Below are positions 17,989 to 26,819 of a stretch of DNA of 64,000 nucleotides, one piece after another (the first letter of the stretch is position 1; every line of letters begins with the position of its first letter). The translations under genes and the position numbers were made by a program. The notes below the pieces were generated by a model. That model saw nothing but the letters and a program-made list of their open reading frames with translations. It ran no database searches and had not been told where the DNA came from. This DNA comes from Sphaerimonospora thailandensis (GTDB lineage Bacteria; Actinomycetota; Actinomycetes; Streptosporangiales; Streptosporangiaceae): NCBI RefSeq assembly GCF_016863115.1, contig NZ_BOOG01000013.1, positions 1-64,000 on the forward strand, read 5' to 3'.

Positions 17989-18004
17989 TGTGAGGAATAT
18001 CACA
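17989..18004. promoter_or_regulatory. Perfect CRP-type operator TGTGA-N6-TCACA
   Basis: TGTGAGGAATATCACA matches the CRP/FNR-family consensus at all ten specified bases. It lies 104 bp upstream of the lytic-transglycosylase-like gene and 143 bp upstream of the divergent response regulator gene, in their shared 262-bp intergenic region. Actinobacterial Crp is known to control cell-wall hydrolase genes such as rpfA. Confidence 0.7.
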
Positions 18005-18108
18005 GTTTCCCGAAAGTCCATGTAACGCGGGGACAGGGTCAAGGAAACACCAAACGGTTACCAGGTTTGGGTCGCAACACCTCCCAAGACAGGGCAAGCT
18101 CATAGGCC

Positions 18109-18873
18109 GTGAGCTCTGGTCAGCGCCTGAAGGACCCCACCCGACCGTCCCGTGCCCGTTCGCGGCGTGCGGCAGGCCGGAGGGGCGGCTCCGACGGCTC
18201 GGGTCTTGGCGGACGTTCCAGTGGCTCGGGTGGGAGCCGGCTCACCCCCAAACGGCTGATCATCATGGGTCTCACGGTCGCGTGCGTCACCGGCGGCACC
18301 GTCTTCCTCGTCCGTACGGCCATGGAGAACGCCAACGCCCCCCGTACGCCGCTCACCCCCCAGGACATGCTGGCCGCCGACCCCTATGCGGCCAACCCGG
18401 AGAACGACGCGCTCAAGGCGGCGGCCGTACAGGCGCTCAGAAAGCAACGGCAGAAGGAGCTGCGGAGCGAGCACACCGACGGCGGCCTCGACCCCGTGAA
18501 GATCGCGCCGAAGGCGCCGGGCGGAGGGGGATTCGAGCCGGCGGACTTCCCGCCCGGCTCCACTCCCAATCCCGGTAGCAACAAGGCGCTCGGCAAGGAG
18601 ATGGCCGCGGCCCGCGGTTGGGCCGGCGGCGAGTGGGGCTGCCTGGAACGCCTGTGGGACAGGGAGAGCCACTGGAACGAGCGGGCGATGAACCGCTACA
18701 GCGGTGCGTACGGCATCCCGCAGGCGCTGCCCGGCAGCAAGATGGCCAGCGCCGGGTCGGACTGGCAGACAAGTGCCGCCACCCAGATCAAATGGGGCCT
18801 GGGCTACATCGCCGGTCGCTACAAGACGCCCTGCGGAGCCTGGTCCCACTCCCAGCGCGTCGGCTGGTACTAG
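18109..18873 (+). CDS. Membrane-anchored lytic-transglycosylase-like protein
   Basis: The 254-aa product has a basic Ser/Gly-rich cytoplasmic N terminus (~45 aa), a single membrane helix (RLIIMGLTVACVTGGTVFLV), a disordered linker and a C-terminal lysozyme-like domain. That domain has WGCLERLWDRESHWNERAMN (catalytic Glu in RESHW), SGAYGIPQALPGSKMAS, and TQIKWGLGYIAGRY ending in SHSQRVGWY, the pattern of actinobacterial transglycosylase SLT-like proteins. It probably cuts peptidoglycan glycan strands. The GTG start is the first in frame after the promoter region. The upstream CRP-type site suggests cAMP-linked control during growth or germination. Confidence 0.9.
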   Translation: MSSGQRLKDPTRPSRARSRRAAGRRGGSDGSGLGGRSSGSGGSRLTPKRLIIMGLTVACVTGGTVFLVRTAMENANAPRTPLTPQDMLAADPYAANPENDALKAAAVQALRKQRQKELRSEHTDGGLDPVKIAPKAPGGGGFEPADFPPGSTPNPGSNKALGKEMAAARGWAGGEWGCLERLWDRESHWNERAMNRYSGAYGIPQALPGSKMASAGSDWQTSAATQIKWGLGYIAGRYKTPCGAWSHSQRVGWY

Positions 18874-18968
18874 CCGACTCCGGGCCGCGCGCGAAACTCT
18901 GGTCAGGGTTGTTCGTCCTTTCGGCAAGCTGACGGGATCTCAGCGGTCCGCACTGCACGCTTGGCCTC

Positions 18969-20978
18969 ATGGGTGTGAAGGTCAGCGTGGTAGTGCCCGT
19001 GTCCAATCCCGGGCTCGAGAACGACGCCTTCGGCGCGTGCGTGCGTTCGCTCCTGGAGCAGTCGCTGCCGCCGGAAGACTATGAGGTGATCTTCGCGGAC
19101 GACGGATCCACGGACGGGACGCGGCGGCGGCTGGACGCGGTCGCCGAGCACCGGTCGAACGTCCGCGTCCTGCACCTCGATCACAGCGGCTCGCCCGTGC
19201 GGGGGCGCAACGTGGGACTGTCGGTCGCGCGGGGCGAGTACGTCTACCTGATGAACCAGTGCGACAGGCTGGAGCCGTACGCGCTGGAGCGGATGCACGA
19301 CATGGCGGTGGACGCCGACGCCGATGTGCTGGTCGGCAGGCTGGCCGACGCCCCACGCGGCGCCCCACGCGGCGCTCCACGCGGCGCCCCAGGCAACGCT
19401 CCACGCAGCGGCTCGCGGCGCAACCGTCCGCCGCGGCCGGCGTTCGCGGCGAACCGGTTCCGTGCCGACATCCTGCGCGACCATCTCCTCGCGCTGCCGA
19501 CGGCGCACAAGCTGCTCAGTCGTGAGTTCCTGGAATCCCAGCAACTGCGCTTCCTCGACCGGCCGCTGTCGGATCAGCTCTTCACGACCAGGGCCTACCT
19601 GTCGGCGAAGGTGATCGCGGTGCTCGCCGAAGAGGTCTGCTGCCACGTGGACCCCGCCGAGGAGGAGACGCTGGACGCCGAGGCGCTGTTCGAAGGCCTC
19701 AACGCGGTCTTCGACGTCGTCGACGCACACACCGAGCCGGGGGCGCAGCGTGACCGGATCTACGCGCACTGGTACCGCGTGCTGGGGCTGCGCCGCCTCG
19801 GCGGGACCCGCTTCCTCACCGCCGCCCCGGACGAGCGGGCGATCCTGTTCTCGTTCCTGCGGCGCCTGACCCTGGACCGGATCCCGGAGAACCTCGACGC
19901 GCATCTGCCGGTGCGTCCGCGGGCACGGGTGGCGCTGCTGCGCCAGGACCGGCCGGAGTCGCTCGTCGAGCTCGCCGAGGCATCGCACGGCGCCCGGCTG
20001 AGCGCCGAGCTGCGGGACCTGCGCTGGGACCGCGGCACGCTCGTGCTCGACCTGAGCGTGGAGATCCTCCAGGCCGACGGCGGCCCCATATGGTTCCGTG
20101 AGCAGGACGACCGCCTGCTGTGGACGCCTCCGGCGCCGATCAAGGGGCTGACCGCTCCCGACCTCGTGGACGTCACCGGGGCGGTGGGCAGGGTCCGCAT
20201 GGAGGTCTACGTCCGCGACCCCGAGACCGGCGTGACGTACCTCCTTCCGGCGGCGAGCACGGTCGGGCGTGCCTCGGTCAAGGGCCGGGTGCGGGTCTGG
20301 GCGAGTGGGGAGGCGCGGCTCGACGTGGGGTCGGCGGCCATGGGCCGGCCGCTGCCGCCGGGCATGTGGGAGGTTCACGTGCGGATGCGCGGCGTCCATC
20401 CCGGCCGTGCCCGGATCGCCCGCCCCGACGCGGTGACGACCTGCGCGGGCGTGCTCGCCGGCGAGCCCAGGAGGCTGGTGACGCCATGCTGGTCCGAACG
20501 GGGCGAGCTGGGCGTCCGCGTGCAACCGGGTTCGTTCTCCGAGTCCATCGCGCTGGTCTCGTCCATGGCGGCGGTGGCGCGGCAGGGCGGGCACGCCTTC
20601 GTGGTCGTGCCCGTGCCGTACGTGCCGCCGAGCGGAGGTCCCACGGTGGAGTTGGTGCTCCGTGAGCAGGACGGACGCGGCCGGTCCATGGCGGTGCCCG
20701 CGCTCGTCGAGCCCGGGATTCCGGGGCGCGTCGCCGGCCAGCTCATCACGAAGGTGCCCGTGAGCCGGGTGGGGGGTGAGGACTGCCTCGGGCCCGGGGT
20801 CTGGCGGCCCAGCCTGCGGATCGACCAGAAGGAGGCAGACCTGCGGTTCGGCCTGGCGGTGAGCCGCGCAGGTCAGGTGGACGTGCTCCGCGCCGGGCGC
20901 GTTCGCGGCGCCGCGCCGTCGAAGCTCAGGCGGCTCGCGGTACGGCTTCGCCGGGCGGTCGCCACCCGTCTGCACTGA
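18969..20978 (+). CDS. Glycosyltransferase family 2 protein
   Basis: The N-terminal ~220 aa is a GT-A fold: VSVVVPVSNPG, YEVIFADDGSTDGT (UDP-sugar binding), GSPVRGRNVGLSVARGEYV, and a metal-site equivalent reading MNQCDR where many homologues have a D-x-D. The remaining ~430 aa contain beta-rich segments like those of actinomycete teichoic-acid or cell-wall glycan transferases (SARVRMEVYVRDPETG-type blocks repeated). The first half carries a five-unit Ala-Pro-Arg-Gly tandem repeat at residues ~128-147. The acceptor is unknown; a cell-envelope role is inferred. Confidence 0.9.
   Translation: MGVKVSVVVPVSNPGLENDAFGACVRSLLEQSLPPEDYEVIFADDGSTDGTRRRLDAVAEHRSNVRVLHLDHSGSPVRGRNVGLSVARGEYVYLMNQCDRLEPYALERMHDMAVDADADVLVGRLADAPRGAPRGAPRGAPGNAPRSGSRRNRPPRPAFAANRFRADILRDHLLALPTAHKLLSREFLESQQLRFLDRPLSDQLFTTRAYLSAKVIAVLAEEVCCHVDPAEEETLDAEALFEGLNAVFDVVDAHTEPGAQRDRIYAHWYRVLGLRRLGGTRFLTAAPDERAILFSFLRRLTLDRIPENLDAHLPVRPRARVALLRQDRPESLVELAEASHGARLSAELRDLRWDRGTLVLDLSVEILQADGGPIWFREQDDRLLWTPPAPIKGLTAPDLVDVTGAVGRVRMEVYVRDPETGVTYLLPAASTVGRASVKGRVRVWASGEARLDVGSAAMGRPLPPGMWEVHVRMRGVHPGRARIARPDAVTTCAGVLAGEPRRLVTPCWSERGELGVRVQPGSFSESIALVSSMAAVARQGGHAFVVVPVPYVPPSGGPTVELVLREQDGRGRSMAVPALVEPGIPGRVAGQLITKVPVSRVGGEDCLGPGVWRPSLRIDQKEADLRFGLAVSRAGQVDVLRAGRVRGAAPSKLRRLAVRLRRAVATRLH
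19350..19409. repeat. In-frame 12-bp minisatellite in the glycosyltransferase gene
   Basis: Five consecutive 12-nt units of the form GCCCCACGCGGC encode APRG-APRG-APRG-APGN-APRS. The first two are identical; the last two have drifted. Unit number could vary between strains without frameshift. Confidence 0.85.
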
Positions 20979-21055
20979 GACGGAGATCCTTGGGGCGTGC
21001 CCCATTCGGGCCGGGCGTCGGTGTCCTCGGCGTCGGCTCCTGATAGGAGTGGTTC

Positions 21056-22453
21056 ATGGGCGAATTCCGCGTTGAACACGACTCCATGGGCGAGGTGCGG
21101 GTTCCCGCCCGCGCCAAGTGGCGGGCGCAGACCCAGCGGGCGGTGGAGAACTTCCCGGTGTCCGGCCGGGGGCTGGAGCCGGCCCACATCGCCGCCCTCG
21201 CCCGCATCAAGGCCGCCTGCGCGAAGGTCAACGCCGACTACGGCGTCATCGACGCCGAGCTGGCCAGGGCCGTACGGGACGCCGCCGGCGAGATCGTCGA
21301 GGGGCGGTGGGACGACCAGTTCCCGGTGGACGTCTTCCAGACGGGTTCGGGCACCTCGTCCAACATGAACGTCAACGAGGTGATCGCGACGCTCGCCGAG
21401 GAACGGCTCGGCCGCCCGGTCCACCCGAACGATCACGTCAACGCCGCACAGTCGTCCAACGACGTGTTCCCGTCGTCCATCCACGTGGCGGCCACGTTGG
21501 CGGTCACGCACGATCTCACCCCCGCGCTCGAACACCTGGCGACCACGCTTGCGGAGAAGGCCTCCGATTTCGCCGACGTGGTCAAGGCGGGCCGGACCCA
21601 CCTGATGGACGCCACACCGGTCACGCTGGGCCAGGAGTTCGGCGGGTACGCCGCACAGATCGAGCTGGGCATCGAACGGCTCCAGGCGGCGCTGCCGCGC
21701 CTGGCCGAGCTGCCGCTGGGCGGTACGGCCGTGGGCACGGGCGTCAACGTGCCGGGGCCAGGCTGGGCGGCGGCGGTCGTGGCGGAGCTGAGCCGCACGA
21801 CCGGCCTGCCGTTCACCGAGGCGCGCGACCACTTCGAGGCGCAGGGCGCGCGAGACGGCCTGGTGGAACTGTCCGGGATGCTGAAGGTGATCGCGGTGTC
21901 AATGAACAAGATCGCTAATGATCTGCGATGGATGGGGTCGGGGCCACGCGCGGGGCTCGCCGAGATCAATCTGCCCGACCTCCAGCCGGGGTCGTCGATC
22001 ATGCCGGGAAAGGTCAACCCGGTGATCCCGGAGGCCGTCACGATGGTGGTCGCGCAGGTGGTGGGCAACGATGCGGCGATCACCATGGCGGGGGCCGGCG
22101 GCGCGTTCGAGCTCAACGCGATGCTGCCGGTGATGGCGCGCAACCTGCTGGAGTCGATCCGGCTGCTGGCGAACGTCTCACGGCTGCTCGCCGACAGATG
22201 TGTGGCCGGGATCAGGGCCAACGAGGACCGGATGCGGGAGTACGCGGAGACGTCGCCGGCCATCGTCACCCCGTTGAACCGCCATGTGGGCTACGAGGAG
22301 GCGGCCGAGATCGCCAAGCGGGCGCTGCGCGAGCGGAAGACGATCAAGGAGGCTGTGATCGAGCGAGGTCACGTCGCCGACGGCACGCTGACCGAGGAGC
22401 AACTCGACGAGATCCTCAATGTGCTGTCCATGACCAGGCCCCGGCCCACGTGA
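21056..22453 (+). CDS. fumC: Fumarate hydratase class II
   Basis: FumC is the iron-independent tetrameric enzyme interconverting fumarate and malate. The 465-aa product carries the superfamily signature [11 protein letters not shown], the [16 protein letters not shown] substrate loop, [13 protein letters not shown], and [16 protein letters not shown] with the catalytic His. ATG at 21056 follows AGGAG with normal spacing. A class I Fe-S fumarase is encoded 8 kb away on the other strand, so the organism has both types. Confidence 0.97.
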   Translation: MGEFRVEHDSMGEVRVPARAKWRAQTQRAVENFPVSGRGLEPAHIAALARIKAACAKVNADYGVIDAELARAVRDAAGEIVEGRWDDQFPVDVFQTGSGTSSNMNVNEVIATLAEERLGRPVHPNDHVNAAQSSNDVFPSSIHVAATLAVTHDLTPALEHLATTLAEKASDFADVVKAGRTHLMDATPVTLGQEFGGYAAQIELGIERLQAALPRLAELPLGGTAVGTGVNVPGPGWAAAVVAELSRTTGLPFTEARDHFEAQGARDGLVELSGMLKVIAVSMNKIANDLRWMGSGPRAGLAEINLPDLQPGSSIMPGKVNPVIPEAVTMVVAQVVGNDAAITMAGAGGAFELNAMLPVMARNLLESIRLLANVSRLLADRCVAGIRANEDRMREYAETSPAIVTPLNRHVGYEEAAEIAKRALRERKTIKEAVIERGHVADGTLTEEQLDEILNVLSMTRPRPT

Positions 22454-22497
22454 GCGGGCGGGGATCCACACTGATCGGTCTCAGGTCATGGCCGACC

Positions 22498-22986
22498 TCA
22501 GCCTACGGGGGTGATCAATTGCTGTGCGCAGTCGAGGGTGATGGTGTGTGCGCGGGACAGGTGGGCGAACGTGTCCGGCCCGCACCCGATCGCCGCCGGG
22601 GTGCCCGTTTCCATGCACCTGATCGACATGTGAGAGGCCATTCCGCCGTATTGGGTAACGAGACCGGCGATGCCCCGGCAGAACAGGTACTCGAAGCCCG
22701 GATCGGCGTTCGTAGTCAGGACGATGCGCCCGGCCAGGTCGATGGATCCGGCCGGCTGAGACCGGGTGACGTGGACGGCGGGGGCGGTGACCTTCTGGTC
22801 GGTGATGAAGTTCGCTGCGTGCTGACTGGTGATGATGTCGATGTCATAGGTGCTGATGATCACATCGGGCAGGTGCACACAGGCTTGGGCCGCGTACGTT
22901 CGCCGTCGGTCTTCTGCCAGGTGCCGCAGCCGGTCGATGTCGTGGATCGTGATAGTGGCATCGGCGTAGGCGAGCAGGTCTTCCAC
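22498..22986 (-). CDS. Phosphohistidine swivel domain of a PEP-utilising enzyme (stand-alone or truncated)
   Basis: About 75 C-terminal residues form the mobile phosphohistidine domain of PEP synthase/PPDK-like proteins: GRIVLTTNADPGFEYLFCRG, then GLVTQYGGMASHMSIRC with the phospho-accepting His, and ETGTPAAIGCG. Full-length relatives of this subtype (NADPG...GGxxSHMAIR) carry a large N-terminal ATP-binding domain, which is missing here. The first usable start is GTG at 22986, without a clear ribosome binding site. The frame stays open back to the MurE-like stop and still reads protein-like (LDTECLSYLTVEDLLAY). It may be a remnant or a separate phospho-carrier working with the neighbouring ligase. 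Confidence 0.7.
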   Translation of the reverse strand: MEDLLAYADATITIHDIDRLRHLAEDRRRTYAAQACVHLPDVIISTYDIDIITSQHAANFITDQKVTAPAVHVTRSQPAGSIDLAGRIVLTTNADPGFEYLFCRGIAGLVTQYGGMASHMSIRCMETGTPAAIGCGPDTFAHLSRAHTITLDCAQQLITPVG

Positions 22987-23039
22987 AGTGAGATAGGACA
23001 GGCACTCGGTGTCCAGTCCATGATTCGTTTGGTACGTGG

Positions 23040-24524
23040 TCAGTTGGCTGGCTTCGCAGCCAGTTGCCGCACGGTCTCCATGTCGTCGAAGTGCACGGTC
23101 TGGTCACCGATGATCTGGTATTTCTCGGCTCCCTTACCGGCGACCAGCACGATGTCGCCGGGATCGGCCACAGCCAGGCCTCGTTCGATGGCAGCCCGTC
23201 GGTCGGTGATCCGTTGGACTTGGGCGCTGGTCGCATGCATGCCGAGCATGATCTGATCGATGATGGCCTCAGGGTCCTCGTTGCGGGGATTGTCGCTGGT
23301 GACCACCACGAAGTCCGAGTGTTTCTGGGCGATCTCGCCCATCGGTGCTCGCTTGGTCCTATCCCGGTCCCCGCCGCAGCCGAAGACCGTGATGACACGG
23401 CGGCGGGCGAACCCGCGGATTGTCGACAGCACCTTCTCAAGGGAGTCGGGAGAATGCGCGTAGTCCACCACCACGGACACGCCCTTGGGAGTCCGGAAGT
23501 GCTCGAATCGTCCGGGGATCGGCGGCAGTGCCGCCAAAGCGCCGATGACGGCGTCCAGATCGTGGCCCAGCAGATGACAGGTCGCCACCGTGGCCAGGGC
23601 GTTGTACACTGCGAACCTTCCCGGAATGGGTACTTCCGCTTGGTACCGGCGTCCGTCGTGATGGAGGACGAAGCGTGTGCCGGTCGGCTCCACCACCAGG
23701 TCGCCGGCCCGGAAATCGGCCTCGGCGTCATCCAGGCCGAACGTCGTCACCGCCCTCGGCATCAGGGCGGCGATGTCCGCGCTGACCGGGTCGTCGGCAT
23801 TGGCCACCGCCTGGTGACACATCCGGAACAGCAGCAGCTTGGCCTGCTTGTACTGCTCCATGCTGCCGTGGTTGTCCAGGTGATCCGGCGTCAGGTTGGT
23901 GAACACGCCCACCTTGATATCGGTGTGATCGACGCGGCGCAGCATCAGCGCCATGGACGAGGCTTCCATGACCACCGTGTCCGCGCCCCGGTCCCGCATG
24001 CAGCGCAAGATGTGGTGAAGCTCCACGGCCTCCGGAGTCGTGGGAGTGGTCGTGTCGATCCTGATCGACTCGTGGGCGACGCGGCACCCATCGGTGCCGA
24101 TCACGCCCACCCTCGCTCGCACCGCTGTTCGAAGTGCCGATTCCATCATGTACGACACGGATGTCTTGCCGTTGGTTCCGGTGACGGCCACTACATCCAT
24201 CTCGCGCGAAGGCTCACCGAAGTACCGGGATGCCACCACCGGGGCCGCCGCGCGCGTGTCCGCCACCTGGACAACACACACCTGCGACGGCATGCTGTCT
24301 TCGATCTCGTGATCGACCATCACCGCCACCGCGCCGCGCACGACGGCGTCACCCACGAACCGGTGACCGTCCGTGCGGGAACCCCGCATGGCGATGTACA
24401 TCGACCCTGCGGTCATTCGCCGCGAGTCATATGCGATGCAGGCCCTGATGTCGGCCGCCCCTGGGTCGCCTTGCAGCACCCGGTGCTCGTATCCGGCGAG
24501 AAGATCACTCAATTTCATCAGCAC
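23040..24524 (-). CDS. MurE-type UDP-N-acetylmuramoyl-tripeptide ligase, accessory copy
   Basis: This is an ATP-dependent Mur ligase with the three-domain layout of MurE. P-loop TGTNGKTSVSYM lies near residue 115, DTTTPTTPEAVELH and MEASSMAL in the centre, FTNLTPDHLDNHGSMEQY for the carbamylated-Lys region, and SDNPRNEDP (DNPR marks meso-DAP selectivity). The usual KGHE motif near the C terminus is KGAE here. The gene is outside any dcw cluster and inside an accessory block with XRE and flavoprotein genes, so it is probably a second copy with a special role. AAGGAG precedes GTG 24524 and ATG 24518; either may be used. Confidence 0.88.
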   Translation of the reverse strand: MLMKLSDLLAGYEHRVLQGDPGAADIRACIAYDSRRMTAGSMYIAMRGSRTDGHRFVGDAVVRGAVAVMVDHEIEDSMPSQVCVVQVADTRAAAPVVASRYFGEPSREMDVVAVTGTNGKTSVSYMMESALRTAVRARVGVIGTDGCRVAHESIRIDTTTPTTPEAVELHHILRCMRDRGADTVVMEASSMALMLRRVDHTDIKVGVFTNLTPDHLDNHGSMEQYKQAKLLLFRMCHQAVANADDPVSADIAALMPRAVTTFGLDDAEADFRAGDLVVEPTGTRFVLHHDGRRYQAEVPIPGRFAVYNALATVATCHLLGHDLDAVIGALAALPPIPGRFEHFRTPKGVSVVVDYAHSPDSLEKVLSTIRGFARRRVITVFGCGGDRDRTKRAPMGEIAQKHSDFVVVTSDNPRNEDPEAIIDQIMLGMHATSAQVQRITDRRAAIERGLAVADPGDIVLVAGKGAEKYQIIGDQTVHFDDMETVRQLAAKPAN

Positions 24525-24666
24525 TACTCTCCTTACCTGTTGCCAGTCTGACGGGGAAGGCAGGCAGGCACCCGGGTTATGCGGTGCGTGCCGTCAAGCC
24601 TCGGTGCCGGGTGGGTGGCCCGCCTGCCCCTGCCGGCCCGTGGCCAACGACAACCGGCAGGGCGGC

Positions 24667-25182
24667 TCATCGGGCCTGCCCGGTCAGCAGGCGGAACCAC
24701 CACTCGTAGGCCTCCGGCCGCCGCCATCCGCCGGTAAACGACACCGTCGGCACCCCGGCCCGAGGGATGGTGGTGCGGCGGATGCGGTAGGTGCCGCCGT
24801 AGGAAAGCAGTTCGTATTCGGTCATGATGCAGAGGCAGGTGTGCTCCACCACCCGCCCCAGCCCGGGGACCTCACCGCACCAGAACAGTTCGGTACGGCC
24901 CGGCAGCGGCGGGCCGGGATGTGGGGAGATGCCGGGGCAGTCGCCCCAGTCGTCGGGATCACCGGGGTCGAGCGTGACCACCGCCATCCACGGGCTCGCC
25001 TTCCGCACATGATCGGCCACCGCGCGCTCGTCGGCGGCGTCCAGACCGAGCGCCGTGCGCACCTCGGCTATCGTCGTCCCGGCCAGGATGCACTGGATCG
25101 CCTCCGCCCGCCGTTCCCCCGCCTCCAGACCGGGTCGACCGAGGATCTCGCCGCTCAGTGGGCCGATCATCAGTCGGCTCAC
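24667..25182 (-). CDS. Hypothetical protein, 171 aa
   Basis: I do not recognise a family. The product is soluble, with a helical N-terminal third (GLEAGERRAEAIQCILAG) and a beta-rich rest (RTELFWCGEVPGLGRVVEHT, then MTEYELLSYGG) ending in YEWWFRLLTGQAR. Its GTG overlaps the stop of the 98-aa gene (GTGA), so the two are coupled. A 39-aa reading at 55100-55219 ends in a similar MWLDLLLGLAR and is followed by a matching CCGGCAGGGCGG segment, suggesting the two loci are related. Confidence 0.72.
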   Translation of the reverse strand: MSRLMIGPLSGEILGRPGLEAGERRAEAIQCILAGTTIAEVRTALGLDAADERAVADHVRKASPWMAVVTLDPGDPDDWGDCPGISPHPGPPLPGRTELFWCGEVPGLGRVVEHTCLCIMTEYELLSYGGTYRIRRTTIPRAGVPTVSFTGGWRRPEAYEWWFRLLTGQAR

Positions 25183-25475
25183 TGGACCGACTCCGCACGG
25201 CGCTCTTGCTCGGTGATCAGCGCGGCCAACTGCTCGTCGGTGTCGGCATCGACGGTTCGGTAGGCCCCGGCCCGCTCCTCGTCCGGTCTGAAGGGGCGTG
25301 TGCGCGTCGCCCACAGCCGACCGGCATCGCTGTGCCAGACCTTCCACCCTTCCTGGCAGGGCGGCGTCGTGTCGGCGGATCGGCTCTGTCCGCCGCTCCC
25401 CGCCTCAGAACCAGGAGATCCGAACGTCTCAGCACTCACCGCGGCACTCCTGCCGACCGTCACGTTGCCTGGCAT
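25179..25475 (-). CDS. Small conserved protein of the XRE module (GWKVW family)
   Basis: The 98-aa product has a disordered N-terminal half and a conserved C-terminal half: EGWKVWHSDAGRLWATRTRP, then YRTVDADTDEQLAALITEQE. The 87-aa protein at 55310-55573 carries the same pattern, and both sit immediately downstream of an XRE-TPR regulator gene. ATG at 25475 has AAGGGGA upstream and is preferred over the longer reading from 25520. Function unknown; a partner or target of the regulator is inferred from the repeated association. Confidence 0.75.
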   Translation of the reverse strand: MPGNVTVGRSAAVSAETFGSPGSEAGSGGQSRSADTTPPCQEGWKVWHSDAGRLWATRTRPFRPDEERAGAYRTVDADTDEQLAALITEQERRAESVQ

Positions 25476-25594
25476 CGCTTGGATTCCCCTTCCCGCCAGC
25501 GGAACTGCTGATGACAGCAAGGGGAACCGTAGGAAGTTTGCGAACGCGGGTGCCGTACGGCTGTGAAGGTAAAGAACCCGTACTGGAATGCGGG

Positions 25595-26809
25595 TCAGGT
25601 GATCCCGGCCCGGCGGGCCAGGCCCCGGAGTTCGGGGGTGCTCGCCCGATGCTCGCGTTTGAGAAGCTGCGTCAGCAGATCGCGAGGCCGTGTGCCGTAC
25701 CGCACGAGCTGGGAGGAGAGCCGCTCAGCTTGGAGCAGCATGTTGACCGAGGCGGCGTCTTTGCGCTGCAATGCGTACGCCCGCGCCAGATCGAGATGGA
25801 TTTGGGCGCGGCGCCCGACCAGGCCGGGCGCGAGAACGGCGATGTTGAGACTCTCGCCTCTGCTGATAGCCTGTCGCGCGTCGCCGTACTCCACGGCTGC
25901 CGACACCTCGTGGATGATGACGTTGGCTAGCCCGAAGGCCGTCCAGAAGTCGTTGCGATCGTCCCCGATGATTGCGGCGATATTGCGGGCCTTTGCCAGG
26001 AAGGACGCCACCGCCGCGTGGTCGTATCGGGAGGCGGCAGCAGTGACGGCTCCCAGGTGAAGCGCCCCGATGATCGACAAGGCCCGTGGGTCCGACTTCT
26101 TGGTCGAAAGTCCGAGGGCGTCTGCCGCTCGTTGGACCAAGTGCATCGCCTTATCCGCCTCGCCGAGCCGGACGAACACATAACCGAGCCGGTAGGCGCT
26201 GACGGCGGCTAGGAGCGATCGTTCGGCGTCTTGGGCGGCTGACAGGGAGCGGTCGGCGGCCATCCAGGCGAGTTCGGCCTCCCCAACCCTTCGCAAGGTC
26301 GTGGCAGTGCAATGGTAGGTCAGCGCGCGGAGCGTGTGATATGCCCTTCGTTGCGCGGCGGGTGCGTGACGGCTGCCCAGTTCGGTCGCGACAATAAGCC
26401 GCGGCAGTCGCCTGCCTGTCTCGTCGTACCGCGTGGCCTGGTAGAGCCAGTTGACCTTACGGACCTCGTGGCGAAGCCATGCGAGGCTTTCCGGCGCACC
26501 TTCCACATGGCGCGGGTCGATCAATGAGGCAAGGCCGTCATAGCCCATCATCGCCCGCCGGATCTCGGATGCCGCCTGGTAGCGCGTGGCCGCCTCCGTC
26601 TTCCTCATCGTGAGCTCGTCAACCGTCAAGCCGAGGGCCCCCACCAGAGCATTGATCACCGAGTGGTTGTCCACAGATCTCTGGCCCCGCTCGACCTGGC
26701 TGAGCCAGCTCTCTGAACGACCGATCAATCCAGCTAGGACCGACTGAGAGAGGCCGCGGCGGCGACGCGCCCGGGCGATTCGCTGGCCGATCTCGTTGCG
26801 GGCATCCAC
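25595..26809 (-). CDS. XRE-family regulator with helical TPR-like C terminus
   Basis: Residues ~6-60 form a Cro/C1 helix-turn-helix (IGQRIARARRRRGLSQSVLA, GRSESWLSQVERGQRSVDNH). The remaining ~340 aa is an all-helical array with TPR-like pairs, such as RAYHTLRALTYHCTATTLRR and AVSAYRLGYVFVRLGEADKA. Such regulators usually sense a peptide or small ligand. At 404 aa it has family size. The GTG start lies 10 bp after the flavoprotein stop. The related regulator at 55667-56860 shares architecture and the small GWKVW neighbour. Confidence 0.9.
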   Translation of the reverse strand: MDARNEIGQRIARARRRRGLSQSVLAGLIGRSESWLSQVERGQRSVDNHSVINALVGALGLTVDELTMRKTEAATRYQAASEIRRAMMGYDGLASLIDPRHVEGAPESLAWLRHEVRKVNWLYQATRYDETGRRLPRLIVATELGSRHAPAAQRRAYHTLRALTYHCTATTLRRVGEAELAWMAADRSLSAAQDAERSLLAAVSAYRLGYVFVRLGEADKAMHLVQRAADALGLSTKKSDPRALSIIGALHLGAVTAAASRYDHAAVASFLAKARNIAAIIGDDRNDFWTAFGLANVIIHEVSAAVEYGDARQAISRGESLNIAVLAPGLVGRRAQIHLDLARAYALQRKDAASVNMLLQAERLSSQLVRYGTRPRDLLTQLLKREHRASTPELRGLARRAGIT

Positions 26810-26819
26810 GTCACCACTC

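Noticed and set aside
18005-18108. Possible ydaO/c-di-AMP riboswitch before the transglycosylase gene, by analogy with rpfA
   Set aside because: The leader is only about 100 nt and does not show the conserved ydaO elements; a small CCAAAC/GTTTGG stem is not enough.
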